From positions 1 to 11,855 of the forward strand of contig CAMNMI010000018.1 in assembly GCA_946544555.1 (NCBI GenBank): a DNA stretch of 11,855 nt, in the 5' to 3' direction. Shown here in pieces: positions 1 through 6,432 of the stretch (position 1 is its first letter; every line of letters starts with the position of its first letter). The DNA is from an uncultured Rickettsiales bacterium. GTDB lineage: Bacteria > Pseudomonadota > Alphaproteobacteria > Rickettsiales > Deianiraeaceae. A model generated the notes under the pieces. That model was not told the DNA's origin, searched no databases, and saw nothing but the letters and a program-made list of their open reading frames with translations. A program made the position numbers and the translations under genes.

Positions 1-158
1 AAAAAAGTGTCTTCTTTCGCGATGCACATGGCATAATTTCAGCTCTTGTGAAGTATTGCGAACAGCACGGCAAGTATTTTCATGAGCTAACACTCGCAGA
101 ATTCCGCCAATTTAGTGAGAAGTTTGGGGAGGAGGTGTTAGAATTTTTCAGAAAATAA
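1..158 (+). CDS. argH: Argininosuccinate lyase, C-terminal fragment
   Basis: Only the last 51 codons are present, read from base 3 to the TAA at 156-158; the 5' part lies outside the window. ArgH splits argininosuccinate into arginine and fumarate, the last step of arginine synthesis, in the cytoplasm. The fragment begins KSVFFRDAHGIISALVKYCE, which matches the family's FRxAHxxxGxxVxYC segment, and continues with LTLAEFRQFSEKF, matching the usual 'LTLEELQ..S..F' tail. The glycine that commonly follows the AH motif by four residues is Ser here. The identification rests on a short C-terminal stretch and on pattern memory, not on the catalytic core, so some other member of the fumarase/aspartase superfamily cannot be fully excluded. 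Seventy-eight bases separate its stop from the next gene. Confidence 0.75.
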   Translation, partial: KSVFFRDAHGIISALVKYCEQHGKYFHELTLAEFRQFSEKFGEEVLEFFRK

Positions 159-201
159 AAAATTTGTTTTTTTTGATAATATAGTTGCATGAAATAACCC
201 A

Positions 202-231
202 TTGAATTTTACAATTTTCCTTTTTTAATAT
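202..231 (+). promoter_or_regulatory. Candidate promoter of the yggU-era pair
   Basis: TTGAAT at 202-207, an 18-nt spacer and TAATAT at 226-231 resemble a sigma-70 promoter. Only five A residues separate the -10 hexamer from the ATG at 237, so transcription would start at or next to the start codon. There is no Shine-Dalgarno sequence. In AT-rich DNA such matches occur by chance, so this is moderate support only. Confidence 0.4.
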
Positions 232-236
232 AAAAA

Positions 237-461
237 ATGCTAATAACCATCAAAGTAAAAACAAATGCACGAAAGGATGAAATCATAAAAGTTGATGATG
301 GCAATTTTGAAGTCAAGACAACAATCACGCCAGAGGATGGCAAGGCAAATGCGAGTGTAATAGAACAACTTGCAAAGTATTTTCGTGTTGCAAAGAGCAA
401 AGTCAACATCATCAAGGGCAAGATGGCTCATGTGAAGGTTGTGGAAATAGAGGGATTATGA
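237..461 (+). CDS. DUF167 / UPF0235 (YggU) family protein
   Basis: A 74-residue cytoplasmic protein of the DUF167 family, a small alpha/beta fold whose biochemical role is not established. The family pattern is clear: VKTNARKDEI at the N-terminus, then EDGKANASVIEQLAKYF, then KSKVNIIKGKMAHVKVVEI, corresponding to the conserved GKAN..V...LA..F.V.KS.V.I..G.....K segments. The length is somewhat short for the family. The ATG at 237 is the first start and is preceded by no Shine-Dalgarno site. The stop overlaps the era start in an ATGA arrangement at 458-461, so the two are almost certainly co-transcribed and translationally coupled. That link suggests a housekeeping context but does not define a function. 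Confidence 0.85.
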   Translation: MLITIKVKTNARKDEIIKVDDGNFEVKTTITPEDGKANASVIEQLAKYFRVAKSKVNIIKGKMAHVKVVEIEGL

Positions 462-1297
462 GGCGATCATTGACAATCACATTTTGCGGGCGGCCAAATG
501 TTGGAAAGTCCACCTTGATGAATACTTTAATGGATTGCAAGGTTGCGATTTGCTCACCAAAACCGCAGACCACAAGAGAGAATGTTAGAGGCATCCTCAC
601 GCAGGGCAACTGCCAGCTGGTTTTTGTTGATACGCCCGGTATTTTCAAGCCAAAGCTCAGCCAGTTGGAGCACCAAATTGTCAAGGAGGCATGGCAGGGG
701 TTTTGTGGCACCGACTTGATTTGTCTAATCGTTGATGGTTCAGATGGTTTTGATAGCTCCGCCAAGAGCATTTTGGAGAAGACAAAACAAAGTGGCGTGC
801 CAATTATTGGTGTCATAAACAAATCAGATTTGATTGACATTGACAGGAAAATTTTGCTGGCCGATGAGATGTGGAAAACTGGGCGTTTCAAGGAGATTTT
901 CTCGCTGTCAGCCAAGAAAAATAAAGGTTGCGAACAATTGTTGCAATATTTTTTTGACAATGCGCCAGCCCGCGAATGGATGTTCCAAGAAGATGACATC
1001 AGCGACAAGGACAACAACTTTTTTGCCTCCGAGTTTGTGCGCGAGCAGCTATTTAACATGCTTCAACAGGAGCTACCGTATATGCTCTCGTGCGAGACGG
1101 AGATGTATCAAGAGACAGCTGACAGCATTGAGATTTCTGTGCTGGTAAAAGTCGGCAAGAACAACCACAAAAAGATGATTTTAGGCCACTCGGGAAGCAA
1201 CCTCAAACGTATAATTAAAAACGCATCGCGTAACCTTGAAGAACTCTTCCAGAAGCCAGTCAGGTTGAAAATTTTTGTCCGCAATGAAAAAAAATAA
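458..1297 (+). CDS. era: GTPase Era
   Basis: Era is an essential GTPase that binds the 3' end of 16S rRNA and supports 30S subunit maturation. The 279-residue protein has every G motif: GRPNVGKST at 11-19 (P-loop), TT at 38-39 (switch I), DTPG at 58-61, NKSD at 121-124 and SAK at 151-153. The C-terminal KH domain follows, with a GHSG loop (the KH GxxG) and the closing KPVRLKIFVR strand. It is slightly shorter than the roughly 300 residues usual for Era but complete at both ends. GAGGG lies four bases before the ATG, one of the few recognisable ribosome binding sites here, and the start overlaps the yggU stop. It converges on nth with five bases between the stops. Confidence 0.97.
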   Translation: MRRSLTITFCGRPNVGKSTLMNTLMDCKVAICSPKPQTTRENVRGILTQGNCQLVFVDTPGIFKPKLSQLEHQIVKEAWQGFCGTDLICLIVDGSDGFDSSAKSILEKTKQSGVPIIGVINKSDLIDIDRKILLADEMWKTGRFKEIFSLSAKKNKGCEQLLQYFFDNAPAREWMFQEDDISDKDNNFFASEFVREQLFNMLQQELPYMLSCETEMYQETADSIEISVLVKVGKNNHKKMILGHSGSNLKRIIKNASRNLEELFQKPVRLKIFVRNEKK

Positions 1298-1317
1298 AAA
1301 TATCAATTCTTATTTTT
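1296..1317. terminator. Possible bidirectional A/T hairpin between era and nth
   Basis: AAAAATA at 1296-1302 can pair with TATTTTT at 1311-1317 around an eight-base loop, flanked by A and T runs, exactly where the two convergent genes end. This is the position expected of a shared terminator. The stem contains only A:T pairs and overlaps both gene ends, so it would be weak. Confidence 0.3.
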
Positions 1318-1938
1318 ACAAAACTCACAAAAACCCTTGAATTTACAAATCTCGCACTTCGGATTTCTTGCATTGCAAACCGCGCGACCATGCTGAATTA
1401 GCAGTGTATTAACCAACCGCTGCTTGCCCGCTGGAATAGTGCTCTTCAACTGCATTTCGCTCTCGGCAGGGTTCTTGGCGCGCGTCAGCCCCAATCTGTT
1501 CGCAACCCGAAAAACATGCGTATCAACCGCAATCGCGTCCTGCTTGTAGGCAATGCTGAGCACTAAATTAGCGGTCTTGCGCCCTACCCCACTCAATCGC
1601 AACAACTCTTCCATCGTGCCGGGAACCTCACCACCAAACTCGCCGATCAGGGTTTTGCTCATCTCCACAATGTGCCTGGCCTTGCTGTTGTGATAATTCA
1701 CACTTGCAATCAGCTTGTTGACGCCATCAAACCCAAGCTTCACAGCATCGCGCGGCTGTTTTAGCTGCCTAAACAACTCTTTTGTTATCTTATTAACCTG
1801 CCTGTCCGTGGACTGCGCCGACAACATTATCGCAACCAGTAGTTGATATTTATTCTCAAACCGCAATTCCGTATCCATCGTGGCATCATAGTCGCGCTCC
1901 AAAATCTCAAACAGTTTGTTGATATTTTTCCTGTCCAT
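1303..1938 (-). CDS. nth: Endonuclease III (DNA glycosylase/AP lyase)
   Basis: Nth removes oxidised pyrimidines and cleaves the resulting abasic site in base-excision repair. The 211-residue protein has LSAQSTD at 39-45, the helix-hairpin-helix LSGVGRKTA at 115-123 with catalytic Lys121, and VDTHV at 138-142 with catalytic Asp139. It also has the C-terminal 4Fe-4S motif: Cys188, Cys195, Cys198 and Cys204 in C-x6-C-x2-C-x5-C spacing. Retention of Lys121 and the absence of a MutY C-terminal domain favour Nth over MutY. The ATG shares its A with the TGA stop of the upstream permease gene (TGATG), and GAGG precedes it by eight bases, so translation is probably coupled. It is the last gene of the fabI-dapF-lolC/E-nth run. 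Confidence 0.96.
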   Translation of the reverse strand: MDRKNINKLFEILERDYDATMDTELRFENKYQLLVAIMLSAQSTDRQVNKITKELFRQLKQPRDAVKLGFDGVNKLIASVNYHNSKARHIVEMSKTLIGEFGGEVPGTMEELLRLSGVGRKTANLVLSIAYKQDAIAVDTHVFRVANRLGLTRAKNPAESEMQLKSTIPAGKQRLVNTLLIQHGRAVCNARNPKCEICKFKGFCEFCKNKN

Positions 1939-3203
1939 CAGTTGTTCCTCAAAGTCGCCGTGATGTCTATTTTAGTGCTCTTGCGGCTTGAAATCAGGGT
2001 GCATGCAAAGGCCATAACCAGCGCAAAAATGTTTGTCTTGATGATGTCCGCGAGCATCAATCTGCTTGGCAAATTCGCGAGGAAATACACCGAGCCATCC
2101 AGTAACTTTGTGCCAAAAAGCTTTTCAATGGCCACCCTGATGTTGTCAATATTCAGCGACACCGTTATGCCAATCACGTTTCCAAGCACCATCCCACTGA
2201 TCGCGACAACCATTCCAACCACAAGGAAAATGTTGCGAATTTGCTTGTTGCTTATGCCATGCGACTTCAAAATCGCAATCTCGCGCTCTTTGGAAGTAAT
2301 CATCATGCGGATAATCGCGAAAATCGTGAACATAGAAATAATTGTGAACAAACTCAAAATCAGCGCCATGACATTGGCCTCAACATTCAGCGCATTCAGC
2401 AGCGCGCCGTTTTCCATATACCAATCAACCAACATCACGTTTTTGTCCTCATTAACTTTTAGTATATCCACCTCAACACCATTGATGTCATTCGGGTTGC
2501 GCGTCATCACTTCAATAGCACTCGCCTCGCCCTGCAAATTGAAAATCGCCTGCCCCGCCTTGAATGGCACAATCGCCATGTAGTTGTCATACTGCTGGGC
2601 GTTCGTGCGCAATAGACCAACAACCTTCATATTCACTGCCCGCGGCACAACACCAAACATCGTGGTCGCAACAATCGGCACAATCATCGTAATCTCATCG
2701 CCAATGCGCGCGCGTAGCTGGTTTGCCACATCGCCACCAAGAATAATATTCAAACCCTTGAATTCCTCCACGCCGCCCTTGATGTATTTAAACAAGTCCT
2801 TCCTCTGTTTTAGCTCCTTCAAGGATATTCCCTTCACAAAAATTCCCGCCGAGCGGTTGCCATTTGACACCATTCCGGCACCGTTAACTACTGGGCTCGC
2901 GCTGACAACGCCGTCAACCTTCATGATATTTTCCTTCACCTCTTTGTAATTCTCAAACTTCATCTGTTTGCTGTGAACCGTAATGTGCGAGTTGAAGCCA
3001 AGAATTTTGTCAATCAGCTCATCACGAAAGCCGTTCATTACCGACGTTACGATTATCAAAATTGCGATACTAATACTTATGGCCAGCATTGACATAGCTA
3101 TTCCAATGTTTGGCAATTTGTGGTTTTTGGCGCGCAAAAAGCGGAGACTGAAAAACGAAGTTATCCCGGGCAAACAAACTTTATCCTTTTTACCCGCCCG
3201 CAT
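1938..3203 (-). CDS. Lipoprotein-releasing ABC transporter permease, LolC/LolE family
   Basis: Integral inner-membrane subunit of the Lol ABC transporter, which extracts lipoproteins from the inner membrane and passes them to LolA. The 421-residue protein has the family plan: a SLRFLRAK segment, TM1 at about 33-56 running into MNGFRDEL at 56-63, then a periplasmic domain of some 200 residues. After a second membrane segment comes the cytoplasmic SKEREIAILKSHGIS motif that contacts the ATPase, and then two further membrane segments to the C-terminus. I cannot tell LolC from LolE, and alphaproteobacteria often have a single such permease. No LolD ATPase gene follows; nth does. The ATG is two bases after the dapF stop, and the first ten or so residues are an extension of uncertain reality. 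Confidence 0.9.
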   Translation of the reverse strand: MRAGKKDKVCLPGITSFFSLRFLRAKNHKLPNIGIAMSMLAISISIAILIIVTSVMNGFRDELIDKILGFNSHITVHSKQMKFENYKEVKENIMKVDGVVSASPVVNGAGMVSNGNRSAGIFVKGISLKELKQRKDLFKYIKGGVEEFKGLNIILGGDVANQLRARIGDEITMIVPIVATTMFGVVPRAVNMKVVGLLRTNAQQYDNYMAIVPFKAGQAIFNLQGEASAIEVMTRNPNDINGVEVDILKVNEDKNVMLVDWYMENGALLNALNVEANVMALILSLFTIISMFTIFAIIRMMITSKEREIAILKSHGISNKQIRNIFLVVGMVVAISGMVLGNVIGITVSLNIDNIRVAIEKLFGTKLLDGSVYFLANLPSRLMLADIIKTNIFALVMAFACTLISSRKSTKIDITATLRNN

Positions 3204-3205
3204 AA

Positions 3206-3964
3206 TTAAATCTCAATCTCCCCAGTAAATACAAATGTGTAGCCACCGCCGAGCAGCATTGGTTTGCCTTCGCCGTCCCAGTTGACTTGCAAGCTGTCAC
3301 CCATAATGTCCGAGCCGCGCGTAAAGACCTTCATAACTTTGTCTGTTAGTCCTTTTGTTATACAATACGCCGCACATGCGCACGAGCCCGAGCCGCAGCA
3401 CATTGTCTCGCCAGTACCTCTTTCTATTGAACGGACAAAGATGTCATCCCGCCCACGCACCTGAACGTAATGCACGTTGAACTCTGGATCTGGTATCCTA
3501 TTTATGTTATCAAAGTTCTGCACAATATTTATCTTGTGCCTGTTGCCAAGCTCCACAATTTCACCATTTACAGTTGGAACGCCCATGTTGACCTTCGCCA
3601 CACCCTTTTCCTTGTCGGCCTTACCAAGATAATTCTTTCCTCCAAGCTGCACTCTGATTACTGGTTTAGCCGTCTCGCGCGCAATATATCCAACAATACA
3701 ACGAATTCCATTACCACAGTTTTTAGCCTCTGTCCCATCTTGATTGTAGACCCTGATTGCAACGGTTACACTTTTCTCATCCTCTGGCATGTCTGACTTG
3801 TGAATTGTAATCAACTGGTCGCAACCAATGCCAAAATTTCTGTCACCAGTAATAATCAAATCGCTGTTCGTGAACTGAAAATCTGTATTCTCATTGCGCA
3901 AATCAAAAATCGCAAAGTCATTTCCAAAACCATGCATTTTTGTAAAACGAAGCTTCGTTGCCAT
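3206..3964 (-). CDS. dapF: Diaminopimelate epimerase
   Basis: Converts LL- to meso-diaminopimelate, the precursor of lysine and of the peptidoglycan cross-link, using two cysteines as acid and base without a cofactor. The 252-residue sequence opens with FTKMHGFGNDF. It carries the first catalytic cysteine, Cys83, in NCGNGIRC, and the second, Cys190, in GETMCCGSGSC. RNFGIGCDQL at about 42-51 fits the substrate-binding region. It is about 20 residues shorter than the E. coli enzyme, mostly in the middle of the second domain. There the usual GNPHCV reads GNRHKI, so one loop differs from the family pattern. The gene is nine bases after fabI and two bases before the Lol permease. No Shine-Dalgarno site is visible, only a T run. 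Confidence 0.96.
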   Translation of the reverse strand: MATKLRFTKMHGFGNDFAIFDLRNENTDFQFTNSDLIITGDRNFGIGCDQLITIHKSDMPEDEKSVTVAIRVYNQDGTEAKNCGNGIRCIVGYIARETAKPVIRVQLGGKNYLGKADKEKGVAKVNMGVPTVNGEIVELGNRHKINIVQNFDNINRIPDPEFNVHYVQVRGRDDIFVRSIERGTGETMCCGSGSCACAAYCITKGLTDKVMKVFTRGSDIMGDSLQVNWDGEGKPMLLGGGYTFVFTGEIEI

Positions 3965-3973
3965 AAAAAAATA

Positions 3974-4768
3974 TCAATTCAATCCCTCTTTTTTATCTTC
4001 GTAGAAGAACATGCCAACCGCGCTCAGGCCACAGTCCACATGAATGTTCTCTGCCGTTACGCCGCTTGACAAGTCGCTCAACAGATAAATTGCTGTCTTC
4101 GCAACATCATTTTGAGTAATATTCCTCTTCATTGGCGACACCGCTTCTCCAAAACCAAGCACCTTGCGGAACTCACCTATTGCACTTGACGCCAGCGTCT
4201 TTACTGGCCCCGCCGATATAGAGTTGACACGAATGCCACGCTCGCCCAAATCGTTAGCCAAATAGCGCACACTGGCTTCCAGCGCCGCCTTTGCAACTCC
4301 CATTATATTATAATTTGGAATTATCTTTTCTGACCCGTAATATGTCAATGTCAATATACTTCCACCGTCCTTAATTAGTGGTTCGGCCGCCTTTGCAACT
4401 GCTGTCAGAGCATATACAGAAATATCCATTGCCTGTGCAAAATCCTGACGAGAGACGTTGTAATATTTGCCTTTCAGTGCATCTTTATTAGCAAAAGCAG
4501 GTCCGCAAACTATAAAATCAATCTCACCGAGCTCCTTCTTTACGAACTCAAAAAACTCGGCTATGCTTTCATCACTTGATACATCACACTTGGCCGCAAC
4601 CGTATCAGTTCCCTCAATTAGCCCTCTAACGCGTTTTTCTGTGATGTCAAGATAGCTAACTGCCAGTTTTGCCCCATCTTTTAGGCATTCATCTGCAATT
4701 CCCCAGCATATTGACCGCTCATTTGCAATGCCAATTATAACACCTTTCTTACCAGATAAACAAGTCAT
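3974..4768 (-). CDS. fabI: Enoyl-[acyl-carrier-protein] reductase FabI
   Basis: Catalyses the last reductive step of each type II fatty-acid elongation cycle with NAD(P)H, in the cytoplasm. The 264-residue short-chain dehydrogenase-type protein begins with the nucleotide-binding segment GKKGVIIGIANERSICWGIA. It has the FabI active site, with Tyr143 and Tyr153-x6-Lys160 (Tyr146, Tyr156 and Lys163 in E. coli), in YGSEKIIPNYNIMGVAKA. The C-terminal VDCGLSAVGM fits the family. The inhibitor-pocket glycine (Gly93 in E. coli) aligns with Ala91, in an AFANKDALKGKY segment typical of alphaproteobacterial FabI as I recall it. It is probably the first gene of a four-gene operon; upstream lies a TTGACA box and a GC-rich repeat. 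Confidence 0.96.
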   Translation of the reverse strand: MTCLSGKKGVIIGIANERSICWGIADECLKDGAKLAVSYLDITEKRVRGLIEGTDTVAAKCDVSSDESIAEFFEFVKKELGEIDFIVCGPAFANKDALKGKYYNVSRQDFAQAMDISVYALTAVAKAAEPLIKDGGSILTLTYYGSEKIIPNYNIMGVAKAALEASVRYLANDLGERGIRVNSISAGPVKTLASSAIGEFRKVLGFGEAVSPMKRNITQNDVAKTAIYLLSDLSSGVTAENIHVDCGLSAVGMFFYEDKKEGLN

Positions 4769-4788
4769 CTACTTGAAGTTTTTATATC

Positions 4789-4805
4789 AAAAATAAATGT
4801 CAAGT
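4789..4805 (-). promoter_or_regulatory. 17-bp TTGACA-containing motif upstream of fabI
   Basis: On the minus strand this reads ACTTGACATTTATTTTT, identical to 10452-10468 upstream of rne. TTGACA (4798-4803) has the form of a -35 box and lies 29 bases from the fabI ATG, the same distance as in the lipoprotein promoter at 8763. However, no good -10 hexamer sits at 16-18 bp; TATAAA occurs at only 11 bp. A promoter role is possible but unproven. Confidence 0.35.
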
Positions 4806-4810
4806 TCCCT

Positions 4811-4911
4811 GTTGCGCCGCCCGAGGCCACGCCCTCGCCGTTTGCAATCTCCTCGCTCCGCTACGCTCCACTTCGTCCAGCAAACGCGCTCCGCGCCGCG
4901 CAACCACTTTT
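4811..4911 (-). repeat. GC-rich palindromic repeat, copy A
   Basis: A compact GC-rich block in an AT-rich intergenic gap. It is bounded by GTTGCGC (4811-4817) and its inverse GCGCAAC (4898-4904), with a second inverted pair GTTTGC (4840-4845) and GCAAAC (4880-4885) inside. It also carries a small CGAGG/CCTCG hairpin with a six-base loop. On the minus strand it matches copy B at 10316-10406: the 28 bases at 4811-4838 are identical to the inverse of 10379-10406, and the opposite 25-base arm matches at about 21 positions. AAAAGTG (minus strand, 4905-4911) also precedes both copies. The central bases differ. It starts directly after the stop of the hypothetical gene (4912) and lies before fabI, so it would be transcribed as a structured 3' end or spacer. 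Family not recognised. Confidence 0.8.
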
Positions 4912-5658
4912 CTAATACATTGCTCTTTGTCCTTTTGTTCTCTTGTTTCTCTCTACCAAAGAAGTCTTACTTTTATAATTCTCAACATCTCTTTTATCAT
5001 TTTTTTCAACCTTACTTCCGAACTTTTTATCACTCTTTTCTGCCTTTTTACTCTTTTTTTCTTCTACCTCTTCCTCTTCTTCTTCCTCGTCGTTATCATC
5101 ATCACATTCATCAATTTCATCTTCATCTTTTGATTTGATATTTTTCCTGCTTTTTGGCTTCTTCTTATCTTTTTTATCATTTAAATCCTTCTCATCTTTC
5201 TCCTGCTCTGTTAAGTCAGCTCCTTTTTCCTTGGCTTCTGCTTTTACTATATCTGGTTCAATTTCTTCTACTTTCTGTATTTTTTCAAACTCTTTGTCAA
5301 CATATTTCCCATCAAATTTACTATAAACACTCTTATAATTATTATCTGCATTATTTAATACCATTTTCCAGAAGCATATTAAGGTCGGTATTATGCCAAA
5401 AAGTGCCCATAAAGATACAAATGATAGGCCGATGGTTAACCCTAAAAATACAAGCCACAATGCGGCGAACAAAGCAACCGGTTTTTTTTGTATGCTCGAT
5501 GGAGTTGTCTTGGTGGCACGACTTTCGCTGGTATAATTATTGTTTTCTTCGGCTTTACGTGACCCGACGTCAACCTTCTGGAGATTTTCATCTTTTACGC
5601 CTGGATTTAGGGCATCATTAGCAAGAAACTCGCGGAAGCTCTTCTTCTCTTCGCTCAT
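4912..5658 (-). CDS. Hypothetical two-TM membrane protein with long charged C-terminal tail
   Basis: I do not recognise this 248-residue protein. Residues 1-59 are polar. About 60-101 form a strongly hydrophobic stretch with room for two short membrane helices (roughly 61-79 and 81-101, with a central SFVSLW). The remaining 145 residues are almost entirely charged, with alternating Lys- and Glu/Asp-rich blocks and an unbroken run of seven Glu followed by VEE. A hairpin membrane anchor with both tails on the same side, probably cytoplasmic, is the simplest reading. The tail looks disordered. The T-rich non-coding strand of the tail makes several spurious ORFs on the other strand. It has its own good promoter and no Shine-Dalgarno site, and it ends directly at repeat copy A. 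No function can be assigned. Confidence 0.7.
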   Translation of the reverse strand: MSEEKKSFREFLANDALNPGVKDENLQKVDVGSRKAEENNNYTSESRATKTTPSSIQKKPVALFAALWLVFLGLTIGLSFVSLWALFGIIPTLICFWKMVLNNADNNYKSVYSKFDGKYVDKEFEKIQKVEEIEPDIVKAEAKEKGADLTEQEKDEKDLNDKKDKKKPKSRKNIKSKDEDEIDECDDDNDEEEEEEEVEEKKSKKAEKSDKKFGSKVEKNDKRDVENYKSKTSLVERNKRTKGQRAMY

Positions 5659-5669
5659 AAAGTTAGCTG

Positions 5670-5697
5670 ATTATACCAAATATGGTTGAATAATCAA
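5670..5697 (-). promoter_or_regulatory. Sigma-70-type promoter of the hypothetical membrane protein
   Basis: On the minus strand TTGATT (5692-5697), a 16-nt spacer and a perfect TATAAT (5670-5675) lie eleven bases before the ATG at 5656-5658. The expected transcription start leaves a leader of only about four to five bases and no room for a ribosome binding site. It sits in the 53-bp gap after bamD. Confidence 0.6.
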
Positions 5698-5711
5698 ATT
5701 TTTTTTGATTT

Positions 5712-6428
5712 TTAAAAACATTTATTTTTTGGGAATTTTGCAACCAATACCCCCCTATATTTTTCGCTGTCGTCAACATTTCGCATTGCCTTGGATAAAT
5801 AAACCAATCGGCAAAGTGTGCGCTCTTCAATTTCCGGCAGTAGCTTGTCGCCAAATGTCTCAAAAATGCCAGTATATCTCCTCATGGCATCAATGTAGTC
5901 GCCTCTGTCCTGATAAAACTCCCCACCATGCAAGTAATTTAGCTGTCTAATACCATTCAAATAATTCAACTTTTTTTTGGCCTCAACTGCATATGGACTG
6001 TCTGGATATTCATCAACTATCTTCTGAAAAGTCCGCTCACTCTCCTCCATGACATCCAACATCCTTGTCTCATCTTTCAGAGATGTATAGTCCGCCATGG
6101 CTTGTAAATAGAGGACATACGGAGTTTCTTTATCCAATGGGAAAAGTCTGTGAAACACACTTGCCACGCCTGCAACTTTCTCCTTAGAGCCATCAATATA
6201 ATAGTTATACATCTCCATTATGAGCGCATCGTGGGCATATTCAGAGTATGGATAACGGTGTGTGAGTGCCTCAAATTGCTCTGCTGATGACTTGTAGCTC
6301 TTGTCGGCGTAGTAATACATTCCATCAGTGAAGTATCCGTATTCTGTCTTCTTTTCAAGCTCTTCCGCAGAGGAAATTTCTATCAACGCGACAAATAGAC
6401 AAAATGTTGATAAAAATAACTTACGCAC
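5712..6428 (-). CDS. bamD: BamD-like outer-membrane assembly protein without a lipobox
   Basis: BamD (ComL/YfiO) is the essential TPR-type subunit of the BAM complex, which folds beta-barrel proteins into the outer membrane from the periplasmic side. The 238-residue protein follows the family: ELEKKTEYGYFTDGMYYYAD, then EQFEALTHRYPYSEYAHDA, LQAMADYTSL, RTFQKIVDEYPDSPYAVEA and the GEFYQDRGDYIDAMRRY block. Unusually, the signal peptide (residues 1-21) ends ISSA-EE like a signal peptidase I site. Its only cysteine, Cys10, follows Ser-Thr-Phe inside the hydrophobic core and is not a lipobox, so the usual lipid anchor seems absent. The GTG start is fixed by an in-frame TGA four codons upstream. 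It lies four bases after ppa and is probably co-transcribed with it. Confidence 0.85.
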   Translation of the reverse strand: MRKLFLSTFCLFVALIEISSAEELEKKTEYGYFTDGMYYYADKSYKSSAEQFEALTHRYPYSEYAHDALIMEMYNYYIDGSKEKVAGVASVFHRLFPLDKETPYVLYLQAMADYTSLKDETRMLDVMEESERTFQKIVDEYPDSPYAVEAKKKLNYLNGIRQLNYLHGGEFYQDRGDYIDAMRRYTGIFETFGDKLLPEIEERTLCRLVYLSKAMRNVDDSEKYRGVLVAKFPKNKCF

Positions 6429-6432
6429 GCAA

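Noticed and set aside
159..180. A/T hairpin (A6 and T8 runs) just after argH as a terminator
   Set aside because: The stem has only A:T pairs with a homopolymer on each side, so any A-run next to a T-run would give the same signal.
1296..1309. A 14-mer (AAAAATATCAATTC) repeated at 3967-3980, both over a minus-strand stop codon
   Set aside because: It is nearly all A/T. In DNA this AT-rich a chance repeat is likely, and TGA stop codons followed by T runs explain most of the match.
1843..2583. Long plus-strand frame opposite the Lol permease and nth
   Set aside because: It overlaps two strongly supported genes on the other strand and shows no family motif; it is a shadow frame.
4811..4904. 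GC-rich repeats considered as CRISPR units or tRNA genes
   Set aside because: There are only two copies, more than 5 kb apart, with no spacer array, and neither folds into a cloverleaf with a recognisable T-loop or CCA end.
4927..5621. Several plus-strand frames rich in Phe, Ser and Leu opposite the charged membrane protein
   Set aside because: They are the antisense of Lys/Glu/Asp-rich codons, which read as F, L and S. Their hydrophobic look is a composition effect, and the minus-strand gene has a proper promoter.
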